A stretch of DNA of 9,760 nt from Lachnospiraceae bacterium (GCA_003489085.1 DNJM01000078.1:8523-18282), one strand, 5' to 3'. Shown: positions 1 to 7,973, numbered from the stretch's first letter. Program-made: numbers and translations. Notes: a model not told the origin generated them from the letters alone.

Positions 1-133
1 CATCAATTAAAATCCTGCGCCGGATATGTTCAAAATGCTGCCGCAGATTCTGTTCATAATCTTTTATAATAGACAATTTTTCCTGGGCCGCCGTCTCTAT
101 TTCTGCTTTTGTATATGTTGTATATAAGTTCAT
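1..133 (-). CDS. Unrecognised protein, N-terminal 44 residues only (cut by window edge)
   Basis: An open frame starts with ATG at 133-131 and runs off the left edge with no stop. It begins MNLYTTYTKAEIETAAQEK and continues as a charged, probably helical segment rich in Glu, Gln, Arg and Lys. I see no signal peptide or membrane segment in the visible part. A GAGAGGG ribosome binding site lies 7-8 nt upstream, inside the last codons of the acetyltransferase gene, whose stop codon is only 2 bp away. This spacing suggests co-transcription and probably translational coupling. I do not recognise the family from 44 residues, and no function is assigned. Confidence 0.7.
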   Translation of the reverse strand, partial: MNLYTTYTKAEIETAAQEKLSIIKDYEQNLRQHFEHIRRRILID

Positions 134-135
134 GT

Positions 136-744
136 CTATCCCTCTCGGTTCTGTACGGTACAATCCTTTTCTACAAAATGCACGTCCGAATGATTCCAAT
201 ATCCCCTGTAAACTCTGTTTTGTTCCTCGTCAAAATTTAATTGATACAGGCGAAAAATAACCGATATATCTTTAGGCTGCCATTGCTCTTCATAGGAGTA
301 CTGATATTTCATCCCCAGCCTTATCATTACTCCGCCGCTGCGGGGATTTTCTCTATCATGTGTAGCTGTAATATATGGCATGCCATCTGCCTTCACTCTC
401 TCAATGACCGCCCTGCCTGCTTCCGTCATGATGCCCCGGTGCCAATATTCTTTGCACAGTCCATAGCCGAAATCGTGAGGCTCCTCCATACTTACGCCTA
501 TATATCCAATCGGTATATTATCTTTTTTCAGGCAAATGGCGTATTGGTAAGCCCGCTCCTGTTTATAAATCTCAGCATACTGTTTCTGCCAGAAGGCCCT
601 CGCTTCCTCCATTGTTTTCAGTGGAAACCATGGTAAAAATCTGTTCACTTCTACATCACTATAAATTCTGAACAGTGCTTCCAGATCGTTCTCATTGAAC
701 TTTCTTAACAGCAGACGTTCTGTTTCCAGCACAGGTGTATTCAT
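136..744 (-). CDS. GNAT-family N-acetyltransferase (RimJ/RimL type)
   Basis: This is a predicted cytoplasmic acetyl-CoA-dependent N-acetyltransferase of 202 residues. It opens with the PVLETERLLLRKF strand typical of Acetyltransf_3 proteins. The acetyl-CoA pyrophosphate loop is GLCKEYWHRGIMTEA (about residues 95-109), and the usual late motif ENPRSGGVMIRLGMKY lies at about 132-147. A tail of about 30 residues follows the core fold, making it a little longer than usual for the family. The frame also has an ATG at 759, but I chose the ATG at 744. The GGAG for 744 sits 9 nt upstream, inside the first codons of the longer version, whereas 759 has no convincing binding site. The substrate (ribosomal protein, amine or small molecule) cannot be told. 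It lies 35 bp after the GH35 gene and 2 bp before the partial gene. Confidence 0.88.
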   Translation of the reverse strand: MNTPVLETERLLLRKFNENDLEALFRIYSDVEVNRFLPWFPLKTMEEARAFWQKQYAEIYKQERAYQYAICLKKDNIPIGYIGVSMEEPHDFGYGLCKEYWHRGIMTEAGRAVIERVKADGMPYITATHDRENPRSGGVMIRLGMKYQYSYEEQWQPKDISVIFRLYQLNFDEEQNRVYRGYWNHSDVHFVEKDCTVQNREG

Positions 745-779
745 AACATATTTCTCCATAAATTTGTATATTCTTTTAT

Positions 780-2561
780 CTACTGCCCTGCCGCATCGCA
801 GGATGCATCATAGAAATGGATCTCTCCGGCCGCTTTTCCTTCGGTTTCAAATATAATGATTTCATTTGTCCCTTCCCGAAGCATCGGTGCCGGAATATAC
901 AGGCGCTTCTGCGGACCGATCTCCCAGTATCTTCCCAGATTCGTTCCGTTGACAAAGATGCATCCTTTTCCGAATCCATCCACCGAAATCCAGGTATCAC
1001 CCAGCTCTTCGGCCTCCAGTTCAAATCGATAGAACGCCGGAGTCCCTTCCTGATAGGCTCTGGTAAAATCGATCCGGAACAGTGCTCCCGCATCCAGCGG
1101 CAGAGAATACATATCCCATCCCATCTGATAGAAGTCATTCAGCCACACGCCTCCGCAGATACCCTTTTTCTGCTTTTCCAGATAAGCGCCATAATTCACG
1201 CGCCCCATATTTTCCATCAGAATATCGAGCTCCATCTGTCCGGAGTGTGCCGGGACAAGACACTCCTGCCCCAACTCTGTATCAAACTGTACCGCAATCC
1301 TCTCCTGATCTGCAAAGATCAGTGCACGGTCGTTGGCATCGATCAGGCGAAGCGGCTGTACTTCTTCGGAAGCTTCCAGCTGTGTACGATACAGAATATA
1401 GCCATACCCCTGTCCCAACTCTTCCATAGAGCATGGGCAGGAACGATGTACCGGCGTACTGATATCCTCCAGAACTGAAGACAACGATACTTTTTCCTTA
1501 AGTAATACGGTTCCATAAGCTTTCTTCCGGATCACCGTCGTAAATTCCATCTCCGGTACCGCAGTAAATTCAGAAATGATCTCACGAAATGCTCTGTATT
1601 TTTCCGTAATACTGCCGTCTTCAGAAAGCGGTGCATCGTAATCATAAGAGGTGACATCCGGAGTCAGATACTGCTCATAATTACTTCCACTCATGAAGCC
1701 GAAGCTGGTCCCACCGTGGAACATATAGAAATTCACATTTCCCAGCTCCAGGAGATCCCGCAGATCCTTTTTATTTCCTTCCAGATCCGATGTATGATGC
1801 TCACCACAGCCCCAGGCATCGAACCATCCAGCCCAGAACTCCATACACATCAGCGGCTTCTTTCCATACCCCTGTTCTTCCAGATACTCTCGAAGAACGG
1901 AAAACTTCTCTCTGGCACGTGAGCCAAAGTTCGCAGTCGGCAGCACATCCGGCAGGCTTCCATTCCGAAGCTGATAATCTCTTGGACCGTCTGCAGTAAA
2001 GAGCGGCACATCAATACCGTATTTCCGCATCATGCCCTGCAGCGCCCTAAGATAGTCTTTATCATTTCCGTAAGAGCCGTATTCATTCTCGATCTGCATC
2101 ATCAGGATTGGTCCGCCATGCGTCACCTGCAGCGGTGCCAGAACGCCGAATAATTCTTTATAAAACCGATCGACACATTCCAGATATACCTTATTATTCG
2201 TACGCAGACGAATGCCTTCCTTCGTCAGCAGCCAATATGGGAAACCGCCGAATTCCCATTCCGCACAAATATACGGCGACGGACGGATAATCACATACAG
2301 CCCCAACTCTCCTGCCAGCTCTACAAATCTGCGGATATCCCGCCTTCCTTCAAAATGAAACTGCCCCTCCTCCGGTTCATGTTCATTCCAGGCAATATAG
2401 GTCTCTACTGTATTGCAGCCCATCGCCCGCAGCTTTTCCAGCCGGTCTCTCCAGTATTCCGGAACCACCCGGAAATAATGTATCCCTCCTGATATCAGCC
2501 GAATCGGCTCTCCATTCAGATAAAAGTTCTCCCGGATTTCAAATGTACCCTTCTCTTGCAT
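780..2561 (-). CDS. Beta-galactosidase, GH35, BgaC-like, cytoplasmic
   Basis: This is a retaining exo-beta-galactosidase of 593 residues that removes terminal galactose from oligosaccharides. A TIM barrel fills about residues 8-320, beginning with SGGIHYFRV, NTVETYIAWNEHEPEEG and RPSPYICAEWEFGG. The acid/base is E160 in QIENEYGSYG and the nucleophile is E241 in MCMEFWAGWFDAWG. The family signature HGGTSFGFMSG is at 282-292. The C-terminal beta-sandwich region carries a galactose-binding-like module (GFGKGCIFVNGTNLGRYW), and the protein ends IIFETEG. The length and residue pattern closely resemble what I recall of pneumococcal BgaC (about 595 residues, selective for beta-1,3-linked galactose). 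Linkage specificity here is inferred from that. There is no signal peptide, so it acts on imported sugars. The ATG has a GGGAG site about 9 nt upstream. The gene lies 35 bp after the GH51 gene and looks co-transcribed with it. Confidence 0.95.
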   Translation of the reverse strand: MQEKGTFEIRENFYLNGEPIRLISGGIHYFRVVPEYWRDRLEKLRAMGCNTVETYIAWNEHEPEEGQFHFEGRRDIRRFVELAGELGLYVIIRPSPYICAEWEFGGFPYWLLTKEGIRLRTNNKVYLECVDRFYKELFGVLAPLQVTHGGPILMMQIENEYGSYGNDKDYLRALQGMMRKYGIDVPLFTADGPRDYQLRNGSLPDVLPTANFGSRAREKFSVLREYLEEQGYGKKPLMCMEFWAGWFDAWGCGEHHTSDLEGNKKDLRDLLELGNVNFYMFHGGTSFGFMSGSNYEQYLTPDVTSYDYDAPLSEDGSITEKYRAFREIISEFTAVPEMEFTTVIRKKAYGTVLLKEKVSLSSVLEDISTPVHRSCPCSMEELGQGYGYILYRTQLEASEEVQPLRLIDANDRALIFADQERIAVQFDTELGQECLVPAHSGQMELDILMENMGRVNYGAYLEKQKKGICGGVWLNDFYQMGWDMYSLPLDAGALFRIDFTRAYQEGTPAFYRFELEAEELGDTWISVDGFGKGCIFVNGTNLGRYWEIGPQKRLYIPAPMLREGTNEIIIFETEGKAAGEIHFYDASCDAAGQ

Positions 2562-2596
2562 CTGTTCTTCTCCCGTCTGTCAATTTTTCTGCTTTT

Positions 2597-4096
2597 TTAT
2601 TTCTTCAGCCGGATGACGTTCCAGCTTTGTTTTGCAAACACGGCGTATAATATGCCATCTTTCCATACTGCATTCCGTACCTGCTGCGGTGCGACGCATT
2701 CCGGATTCTTTTCTGTATTTTCCGCCTTCAGATCCTCTCCGGCCATCTGCAGCTGTTCTATCACCTGGTAGCCTTCAAACTGACGCAGATCGCAGGCCAC
2801 TTCCATTGGTTCTTCCATATCACGGTTCACTGCAAATACCGTGATCTCTTCCTTTTCTTCATTCCAGACAACTACAGAATCCAGATACGGTACTGCACCG
2901 TATGTACGGCTTTCATAGGATGGGCCTTCCTGCAGCGTAGTCAGCACAGTCCCTCTGCCGTACAGGCTTGCATGGAGGTAGGGATAAAAGATTGTCTGAC
3001 ACCACACACCCCTGGCTGATGTCATGATCGGTGCAATCACATTTACCAGCTGCGCCAGGCAGGCTATCTTCACCCGATCTGCATGCCGCAGCAGTGTAAT
3101 CAACATAGTACCTGCTACCAGCGCATCCTCCAGGTTATACACATCCTCCAGCTGATGAGGCGCTTTTGTCCACCAGGGAATCTCCTTCTTCTCCATCCGG
3201 GAATGGTACCAGACATTCCATTCATCAAAAGATAGATATAGTGTCTTCCTGCTTCTCTTTTTTGCTTTCACGCAGTCACAGATTGATACAACGGAACGAA
3301 TAAATTCATCCATTCCTGCTGCACTTGCCAGAAATTCTCCTGAATCTCCGTCCCAGTTTCCATAATACTGGTGCAGAGAAAGATAGTCTGCCTGCTCATA
3401 GCACTCGTCCAATACCGCCTGCTCCCAGCGCCCAAACTCTGGTTCCGTCAGCCCTGAGCTTCCGCAGACTACTGCTTCAATATGTGGATCCAGCATCTTC
3501 ATAACCCGGATCGTTTCCTCCGCAGCCCGTCCATATTCTGCAGCTGTCTTATGACCAATCTGCCAGTCTCCGTCCATTTCATTTCCAATGCACCACAGAC
3601 GGATATTATGCGGCTGCTCATATCCATGCATCCTGCGCAGGTCACTATAATAGGTTCCTTTTTCAAAATTACAATATTCCAACAAGTTTCTGGCGTCTTC
3701 CAGCCCTCTGGTTCCCATATTGACTGCCATCATGACCTGGCTTCCTGCTGCTTTTGCCCAGTCCATGAATTCATTCAGGCCAAACTGATTCGTCTCCAGC
3801 GCATGCCATGCCAGCTCCGCCCGAACAGGGCGCTGCTCCTTCGGTCCCACTCCGTCTTCCCAACGATAACCGGATACAAAATTACCGCCCGGATACCGAA
3901 TCACCGGAACCTGCAGCTTACGAACCAGCTGCAGGACATCCTGCCGAAATCCCCGGGCATCTGACAGAGGATTTCCCGGATCATAGATTCCCTCATACAC
4001 AGCCCGTCCCAGATGTTCGATAAAAGAGCCAAACAGTCGGTCATCCGTCTTTCCTACTGTAAAATACCTGTCTACCCGGATCTTTGTCTGTTTCAT
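2597..4096 (-). CDS. abfA: Alpha-L-arabinofuranosidase, GH51, cytoplasmic
   Basis: This is a retaining exo-enzyme of 499 residues that releases terminal arabinofuranose from arabinan, arabinoxylan or arabinogalactan oligosaccharides. That length is standard for intracellular GH51 enzymes such as AbfA of Bacillus and Geobacillus. The N-terminus has the family start GSFIEHLGRAVYEGIYDP (23-40) and the substrate-binding strand RYPGGNFVSGYRWEDG (67-82). The acid/base is E173 in WCIGNEMDG and the nucleophile is E292 in LSFDEWNVWY. A beta-sandwich closes the protein. There is no signal peptide. The start ATG has only a fair ribosome binding site (AAAGG about 12 nt away). It sits 29 bp after topB with no terminator or good promoter in the gap, so it probably depends on upstream transcription. 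The GH35 partner follows after 35 bp. Confidence 0.95.
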   Translation of the reverse strand: MKQTKIRVDRYFTVGKTDDRLFGSFIEHLGRAVYEGIYDPGNPLSDARGFRQDVLQLVRKLQVPVIRYPGGNFVSGYRWEDGVGPKEQRPVRAELAWHALETNQFGLNEFMDWAKAAGSQVMMAVNMGTRGLEDARNLLEYCNFEKGTYYSDLRRMHGYEQPHNIRLWCIGNEMDGDWQIGHKTAAEYGRAAEETIRVMKMLDPHIEAVVCGSSGLTEPEFGRWEQAVLDECYEQADYLSLHQYYGNWDGDSGEFLASAAGMDEFIRSVVSICDCVKAKKRSRKTLYLSFDEWNVWYHSRMEKKEIPWWTKAPHQLEDVYNLEDALVAGTMLITLLRHADRVKIACLAQLVNVIAPIMTSARGVWCQTIFYPYLHASLYGRGTVLTTLQEGPSYESRTYGAVPYLDSVVVWNEEKEEITVFAVNRDMEEPMEVACDLRQFEGYQVIEQLQMAGEDLKAENTEKNPECVAPQQVRNAVWKDGILYAVFAKQSWNVIRLKK

Positions 4097-4125
4097 ATTT
4101 TCTGCTGCCTTTCTGCTGCTTTGAT

Positions 4126-6306
4126 TTATAACTTCAGCTTCGCAAATGCATCTGCGAACGCATTGTTCAACGGCTGCTCTGCTTCCTTCTGCTGCTTTTT
4201 GAGGTATTTCTGTACATCCCTCTTATTCACGCCTTTGCCTTCCTTCGCGCGTCTCGCTTCGAAGGCTGCCACTTTTTCTTTATAACCACATGCACATATA
4301 AAGGTCTGCGCGTCGCCCTTTCCATACAGCTCCATTTTCTTATGGCACTGCGGGCAGCGCGCATTCGTTGTACGCGAAATGGTTTCCCGATATCCGCATT
4401 CCCTGTCCTGGCAGACCAGAAGCTTACTGTTCTTTCCATTTACTGCCAGCATTCGCTTTCCGCATACCGGACACTTTGTATTCGTCAGGTTATCATGCCG
4501 GAAGCTGCCGTCGCCGATCCGGATCTCCTGTACCACTTCCTGCGCATAGCCGGTAATCTCTTTCATGAATACCTTCTGCGGGAGCTTTCCGGCTGCGATT
4601 TTTCCAAGCTTCATCTCCCAGTCGGCCGTAAGCTCCGGCTGCTTCAGCTCTTCCGGTACCAGCGAAAGCAGCTGTCTGGCCTTAGATGTCGTATAGATAT
4701 CCTGCCCGCGCTTTTCCAGCAGGAAAGTATGGAATAACTTCTCGATGATATCCGCCCGTGTTGCTACGGTTCCCAGCCCGCCGGTTTCTCCCAGCGTACG
4801 GGCTGCCTGCGCATCACCGGTTTTCATATATTTTACCGGATTCTCCATAGCTGACAGCAGAGTAGCTTCTGTAAACGGAGCGGGTGGCTTTGTCCTCCCT
4901 TCCGACACTTCACATCTTTGAATCCGGGTACGCATTCCTTCCTGTACCTCCGGCAGCACCTGCTCTTTTATCTCTTCTGTTTCTTCTTCCTCCCAGTCCA
5001 TATCATAAGCTGCTTTCCAGCCTTCTCTTTTCATGATCTTTCCCTGAGCCGCAAAGCATTCTCCGGCAGCTTCTGCACGGATCACGGTCTGCTCATATTC
5101 GCAGGCCGGATACAGTACCGCTGCAAACCTGCGGATAACCAGATCGTAAATCTTCCGTTCCTCACTGGTCATGTGCTCCAGCTGAACAAACTGCTCTGTC
5201 GGAATGATTGCATGGTGGTCACTGACCTTATTATCATCCACAAACCGCTTATTTGCCGTTATCGGACTGTTCAGAAGCGGACCAATGACCTTCCGGTATG
5301 GCCCGACACTGCAGGCCCGCATACGCTCTTTCAGCGTGTCTACCACATCGGATCCGATATATCTGGAATCGGTTCTGGGGTAAGTCAGTACTTTATGATT
5401 CTCATACAGACGCTGCATGATATTCAGTGTTTCTTTTGCCGAGTATCCGAACTTTCTGTTCGCATCCCGCTGCAGTTCCGTCAGATCATACAGGCCCGGA
5501 GCATAGGATTTCTTCGCAGTTTTTTCTACCTTTGTGAAAACAAGCTGTTCTTTTTCTATCTGCTTCCGTATCCCCTGCATCCTCTCCCGATCGAAGGTGC
5601 GGTAGCTTCCGGACTTTTGATCCTGCCACCTGAATATCATACCCTCTGCTGTTATCTTAAGCCCATAATACGTCTCCGGGCGGAATGCCCGGATCTCTTC
5701 TTCCCTTCTGGCGATGATTGCCAGGGTAGGGGTCTGCACCCTTCCGCAGGACAGCTGCGCATTATATTTGCAGGTCAGTGCACGGGTTGCATTCATACCA
5801 ACCAGCCAGTCGGCCTTCGCCCGTGCTACTGCCGCCTCATACAGAGGCTGATATACTTTTCCGTCCTTTAAATGCGCAAACCCTTCCCGGATCGCCTTAT
5901 CCGTTACGGAGGATATCCACAATCGTTTTACCAGCTTCCGGCTGCCTGCCTTTTCCAGAATCCATCTGGCTACCAGCTCACCTTCCCGTCCGGCATCCGT
6001 TGCGATTACAATGTCTTCCACATCCTTTCGATGGATCTGACTCTTTACATTCTGATACTGCTTTGCCGTCTGCCGTATCACGACCAGTTTCCACTCCTGC
6101 GGAAGCATTGGGAGCGCTTCCATCTTCCATTCCTTCCAGGCTGCGTCGTATTCCTCCGGATCTGCCAGCGTCACAAGGTGGCCAAGCCCCCAGGTAACAA
6201 TATATCTGTCCCCTTCTATTGCTCCACTGATATTCTTCCTGCACTTTAATACCCGTGCAATATCCCTTGCGACGGAAGGCTTTTCTGCAATCACCAATGA
6301 CTTCAT
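4126..6306 (-). CDS. topB: DNA topoisomerase III (type IA)
   Basis: This is a type IA topoisomerase of 726 residues, practically the length of Bacillus subtilis TopB as I recall it. It cuts and passes single strands to decatenate DNA and resolve recombination or replication intermediates. The Toprim domain holds E8 (AEKPSVA) and the acidic ATDAGREGELVAR motif (102-114). The active-site tyrosine is Y309 in VLTYPRTDSRY. Other family blocks seen are QLSCGRVQTPT, HHAIIPTE, PPAPFTEATLL and GGLGTVATRADIIEKL. Two zinc ribbons follow: C612/C615/C632/C637 and C651/C654/C671/C673. The end is a basic, Lys-rich tail. The ATG has GAGG 9 nt upstream, placed just after the stop of the HTH-Uma2 gene 14 bp away. 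All catalytic residues are present and I see no frameshift. The close match to the chromosomal Bacillus type argues against a plasmid-borne variant. Confidence 0.97.
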   Translation of the reverse strand: MKSLVIAEKPSVARDIARVLKCRKNISGAIEGDRYIVTWGLGHLVTLADPEEYDAAWKEWKMEALPMLPQEWKLVVIRQTAKQYQNVKSQIHRKDVEDIVIATDAGREGELVARWILEKAGSRKLVKRLWISSVTDKAIREGFAHLKDGKVYQPLYEAAVARAKADWLVGMNATRALTCKYNAQLSCGRVQTPTLAIIARREEEIRAFRPETYYGLKITAEGMIFRWQDQKSGSYRTFDRERMQGIRKQIEKEQLVFTKVEKTAKKSYAPGLYDLTELQRDANRKFGYSAKETLNIMQRLYENHKVLTYPRTDSRYIGSDVVDTLKERMRACSVGPYRKVIGPLLNSPITANKRFVDDNKVSDHHAIIPTEQFVQLEHMTSEERKIYDLVIRRFAAVLYPACEYEQTVIRAEAAGECFAAQGKIMKREGWKAAYDMDWEEEETEEIKEQVLPEVQEGMRTRIQRCEVSEGRTKPPAPFTEATLLSAMENPVKYMKTGDAQAARTLGETGGLGTVATRADIIEKLFHTFLLEKRGQDIYTTSKARQLLSLVPEELKQPELTADWEMKLGKIAAGKLPQKVFMKEITGYAQEVVQEIRIGDGSFRHDNLTNTKCPVCGKRMLAVNGKNSKLLVCQDRECGYRETISRTTNARCPQCHKKMELYGKGDAQTFICACGYKEKVAAFEARRAKEGKGVNKRDVQKYLKKQQKEAEQPLNNAFADAFAKLKL

Positions 6307-6320
6307 GTTCTATTTCCTCT

Positions 6321-7148
6321 TTACATATATAATTCAATTCTTGCCATACTGACCATCATTCCTTTCAGAAGACGGGACGGCACCTTCTCCAGAAATGTAT
6401 ATTCTCTGAACTGTGGTGTATCTCCTCCATTCCAGACCGTCAATATCTTTCCCCGTTGGCCCTCGATCATCCAATACTCCTTCACACCAGCCTGCAGATA
6501 CGTTCGCATCTTCTGCACAAAGGTATATCCGGAATCATCGCCTGCTGCAACCTCCATAACAAAGTCCGGTGCTTCCCAGACAATATCATGCTGAATCTGT
6601 CCGGCCTCTTTACACAGAACCAGATCCGGATACAGCACTGTGTCCCCATCTTCATCCAGGCGCACCTGTACCGGGCCCAGCACTGCCTGATACAGACACT
6701 GCTCTGTTACACCGTTCTTTTTCTTTTCTTCTTTTGTATATTTCTGTATACCACGCAGATAAGACTGTATCTGTGCCGCTGCCTCCAGCAGACATTGCTG
6801 ATGCCGCCATCCCGGTGCTTCTGCAAAATACAGTCTGCCCCGGATACGCTCTGCCACTTCTACACCCTCTGCAGGGTGCATCACTTCTTTCGCCTCTTCC
6901 GCTTCTCTTTCCGACTGCAGCAGCAGCTGATAGCTATATGGCTGTGTTTCCATTTCTGACCGTGTCGGAAAACCGGAATCCATCCGAAGAACCTTCAGAA
7001 TCGCCTGCATTGTGTCTATCTGGGGAGCCTTTGTAGCACCGCTGAAAACCTTGTTAATGGTTCCCAGGGATACCCCGGAAAGCCTGGCTACCTCTGCATT
7101 TGTTAATTTTAACCTTTTTTTCTGTGTTTTTAATACTTCTAAATCCAT
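6321..7148 (-). CDS. XRE-type HTH fused to Uma2-family nuclease domain (copy A)
   Basis: This 275-residue protein has two parts. Residues 1-54 form a helix-turn-helix (LTNAEVARLSGVSLGTINKVFSG) of the Cro/XRE kind. Residues about 95-270 form a Uma2 (DUF820) PD-(D/E)XK restriction-endonuclease-like fold. Candidate active-site residues are E100 (AERIRG), D175 (YPDLVL), E199 (APDFVMEV) and K213 in KMRTYLQAGVKEYW. The AGVxEYW block is the family hallmark. A linker rich in Glu and Gln lies at about 64-92, and a Lys-rich insert (KYTKEEKKKNG, 136-146) is absent from copy B. The gene starts 12 bp after copy B and has a weak binding site (AAGG), suggesting translational coupling. It could be a regulator, a nuclease or both. 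Cellular function is unknown, and only the family assignment is solid. Confidence 0.88.
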   Translation of the reverse strand: MDLEVLKTQKKRLKLTNAEVARLSGVSLGTINKVFSGATKAPQIDTMQAILKVLRMDSGFPTRSEMETQPYSYQLLLQSEREAEEAKEVMHPAEGVEVAERIRGRLYFAEAPGWRHQQCLLEAAAQIQSYLRGIQKYTKEEKKKNGVTEQCLYQAVLGPVQVRLDEDGDTVLYPDLVLCKEAGQIQHDIVWEAPDFVMEVAAGDDSGYTFVQKMRTYLQAGVKEYWMIEGQRGKILTVWNGGDTPQFREYTFLEKVPSRLLKGMMVSMARIELYM

Positions 7149-7160
7149 ATCACACCAGCC

Positions 7161-7967
7161 TTACATCAGATCAATGGTTCCAAAATCCATCATAAATCCA
7201 TCCAGCAGGCGCATCGGCACCTTCTGATCGAAGGTATACGTATCTACCTGGAAGCCTTCCCGGCCATAATTGTTTCCAAACCAGTATACTATCACCTGTC
7301 TTTGATACAGATTCACCAGCCAATATTCCTGAACACCTGCTCCCATATACAAATCAGGCTTTACGACCATTTCCTGCTCCTGCTCTGATTCGGACAGCAC
7401 TTCCATAACGAATTCCGGTGCTCTCAGAAGTCCGCGCAGACCAATCTGCTCTTCACCAAGCAGCATAACCAGATCCGGCTGTACAATGGTATCCCCATTC
7501 ACACACTCCAGCTGTACTTCAATCGGTCCGCAGATAGCATGACATCCGTACCCCTTTTCCCGGATATAATTCCGCACATTGCATAATACACCACTGATCA
7601 GCTCCTGATGATTCCATGACGGAGATTGATGCCGTATCAGCTTACCCTCGATCAATTCCGTCTGCTTCCGTTTATCTAGCATCCGGTAGTCTTCGGCCGT
7701 CATTTGCGGTTCTCGCAGCCTTCCCGGGAAAGAACCTTTGATACGTTCTGCCCTTAAGGGCTCTCTTTCCATCTTACCATCATAAAATTCATATTCCTCC
7801 AATTTTAAGACACCTAAAATGGCTTGCATGGTGTCTACCTGCGGTGCCTTTGTGGCTCCGCTGAAAATCTTATTTACAGTTCCAAGTGATACCCCGGAAA
7901 GTCTGGCCACATCTTTATTCGTCAGCCGCAATTCTTTCTTTCTTTTTTTTAATGTTTCCAGGTTCAT
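7161..7967 (-). CDS. XRE-type HTH fused to Uma2-family nuclease domain (copy B)
   Basis: This 268-residue paralogue of copy A comes first in the operon. The HTH (1-54, LTNKDVARLSGVSLGTVNKIFSG) is identical to copy A at 42 of 54 positions by my count. The Uma2 domain (about 98-265) is closer to the usual family pattern: TELIEGKLIRHQSPSWNHQ (103-121), D165 in QPDLVM, E189 in APEFVMEV, and K203 in KPDLYMGAGVQEYW. The open frame extends to 8057, but I place the start at 7967. There AGGAGG lies 6 nt upstream, the first residues align exactly with copy A, and a near-consensus promoter sits inside the longer frame. The protein is cytoplasmic with no membrane segment. It may be a DNA-binding nuclease or a nuclease fold recruited to regulation. 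Confidence 0.88.
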   Translation of the reverse strand: MNLETLKKRKKELRLTNKDVARLSGVSLGTVNKIFSGATKAPQVDTMQAILGVLKLEEYEFYDGKMEREPLRAERIKGSFPGRLREPQMTAEDYRMLDKRKQTELIEGKLIRHQSPSWNHQELISGVLCNVRNYIREKGYGCHAICGPIEVQLECVNGDTIVQPDLVMLLGEEQIGLRGLLRAPEFVMEVLSESEQEQEMVVKPDLYMGAGVQEYWLVNLYQRQVIVYWFGNNYGREGFQVDTYTFDQKVPMRLLDGFMMDFGTIDLM

Positions 7968-7973
7968 ACAGGT

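Noticed and set aside
776..1138. Minus-strand open frame overlapping the end of the GH35 gene in another frame
   Set aside because: The GH35 frame continues intact through this stretch with the conserved C-terminal module. The overlapping product has no domain and an Arg/Trp/Ser-rich composition typical of a shifted frame.
4139..4158. Near-perfect 20-bp palindrome (TTCGCA ... TGCGAA around ATGCAT) at the end of topB
   Set aside because: It is explained by the coded repeat A-F-A-D-A-F-A in the topB C-terminus and is not followed by a T-tract, so I do not call it a terminator or operator.
4918..5871. Long plus-strand open frame of 317 codons opposite topB
   Set aside because: It lies antisense to a fully conserved topB coding region. 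Its product is a Phe/Leu/Cys/His-rich sequence with no recognisable domain and no ribosome binding site, so it is a reverse-strand shadow.
4126..7967. Possibility that topB and the HTH-Uma2 genes belong to an integrative conjugative element
   Set aside because: No integrase, relaxase, coupling protein or direct-repeat attachment site is seen. TopB matches the chromosomal Bacillus type along its length, and the flanking tuf and metabolic genes look like ordinary chromosome.
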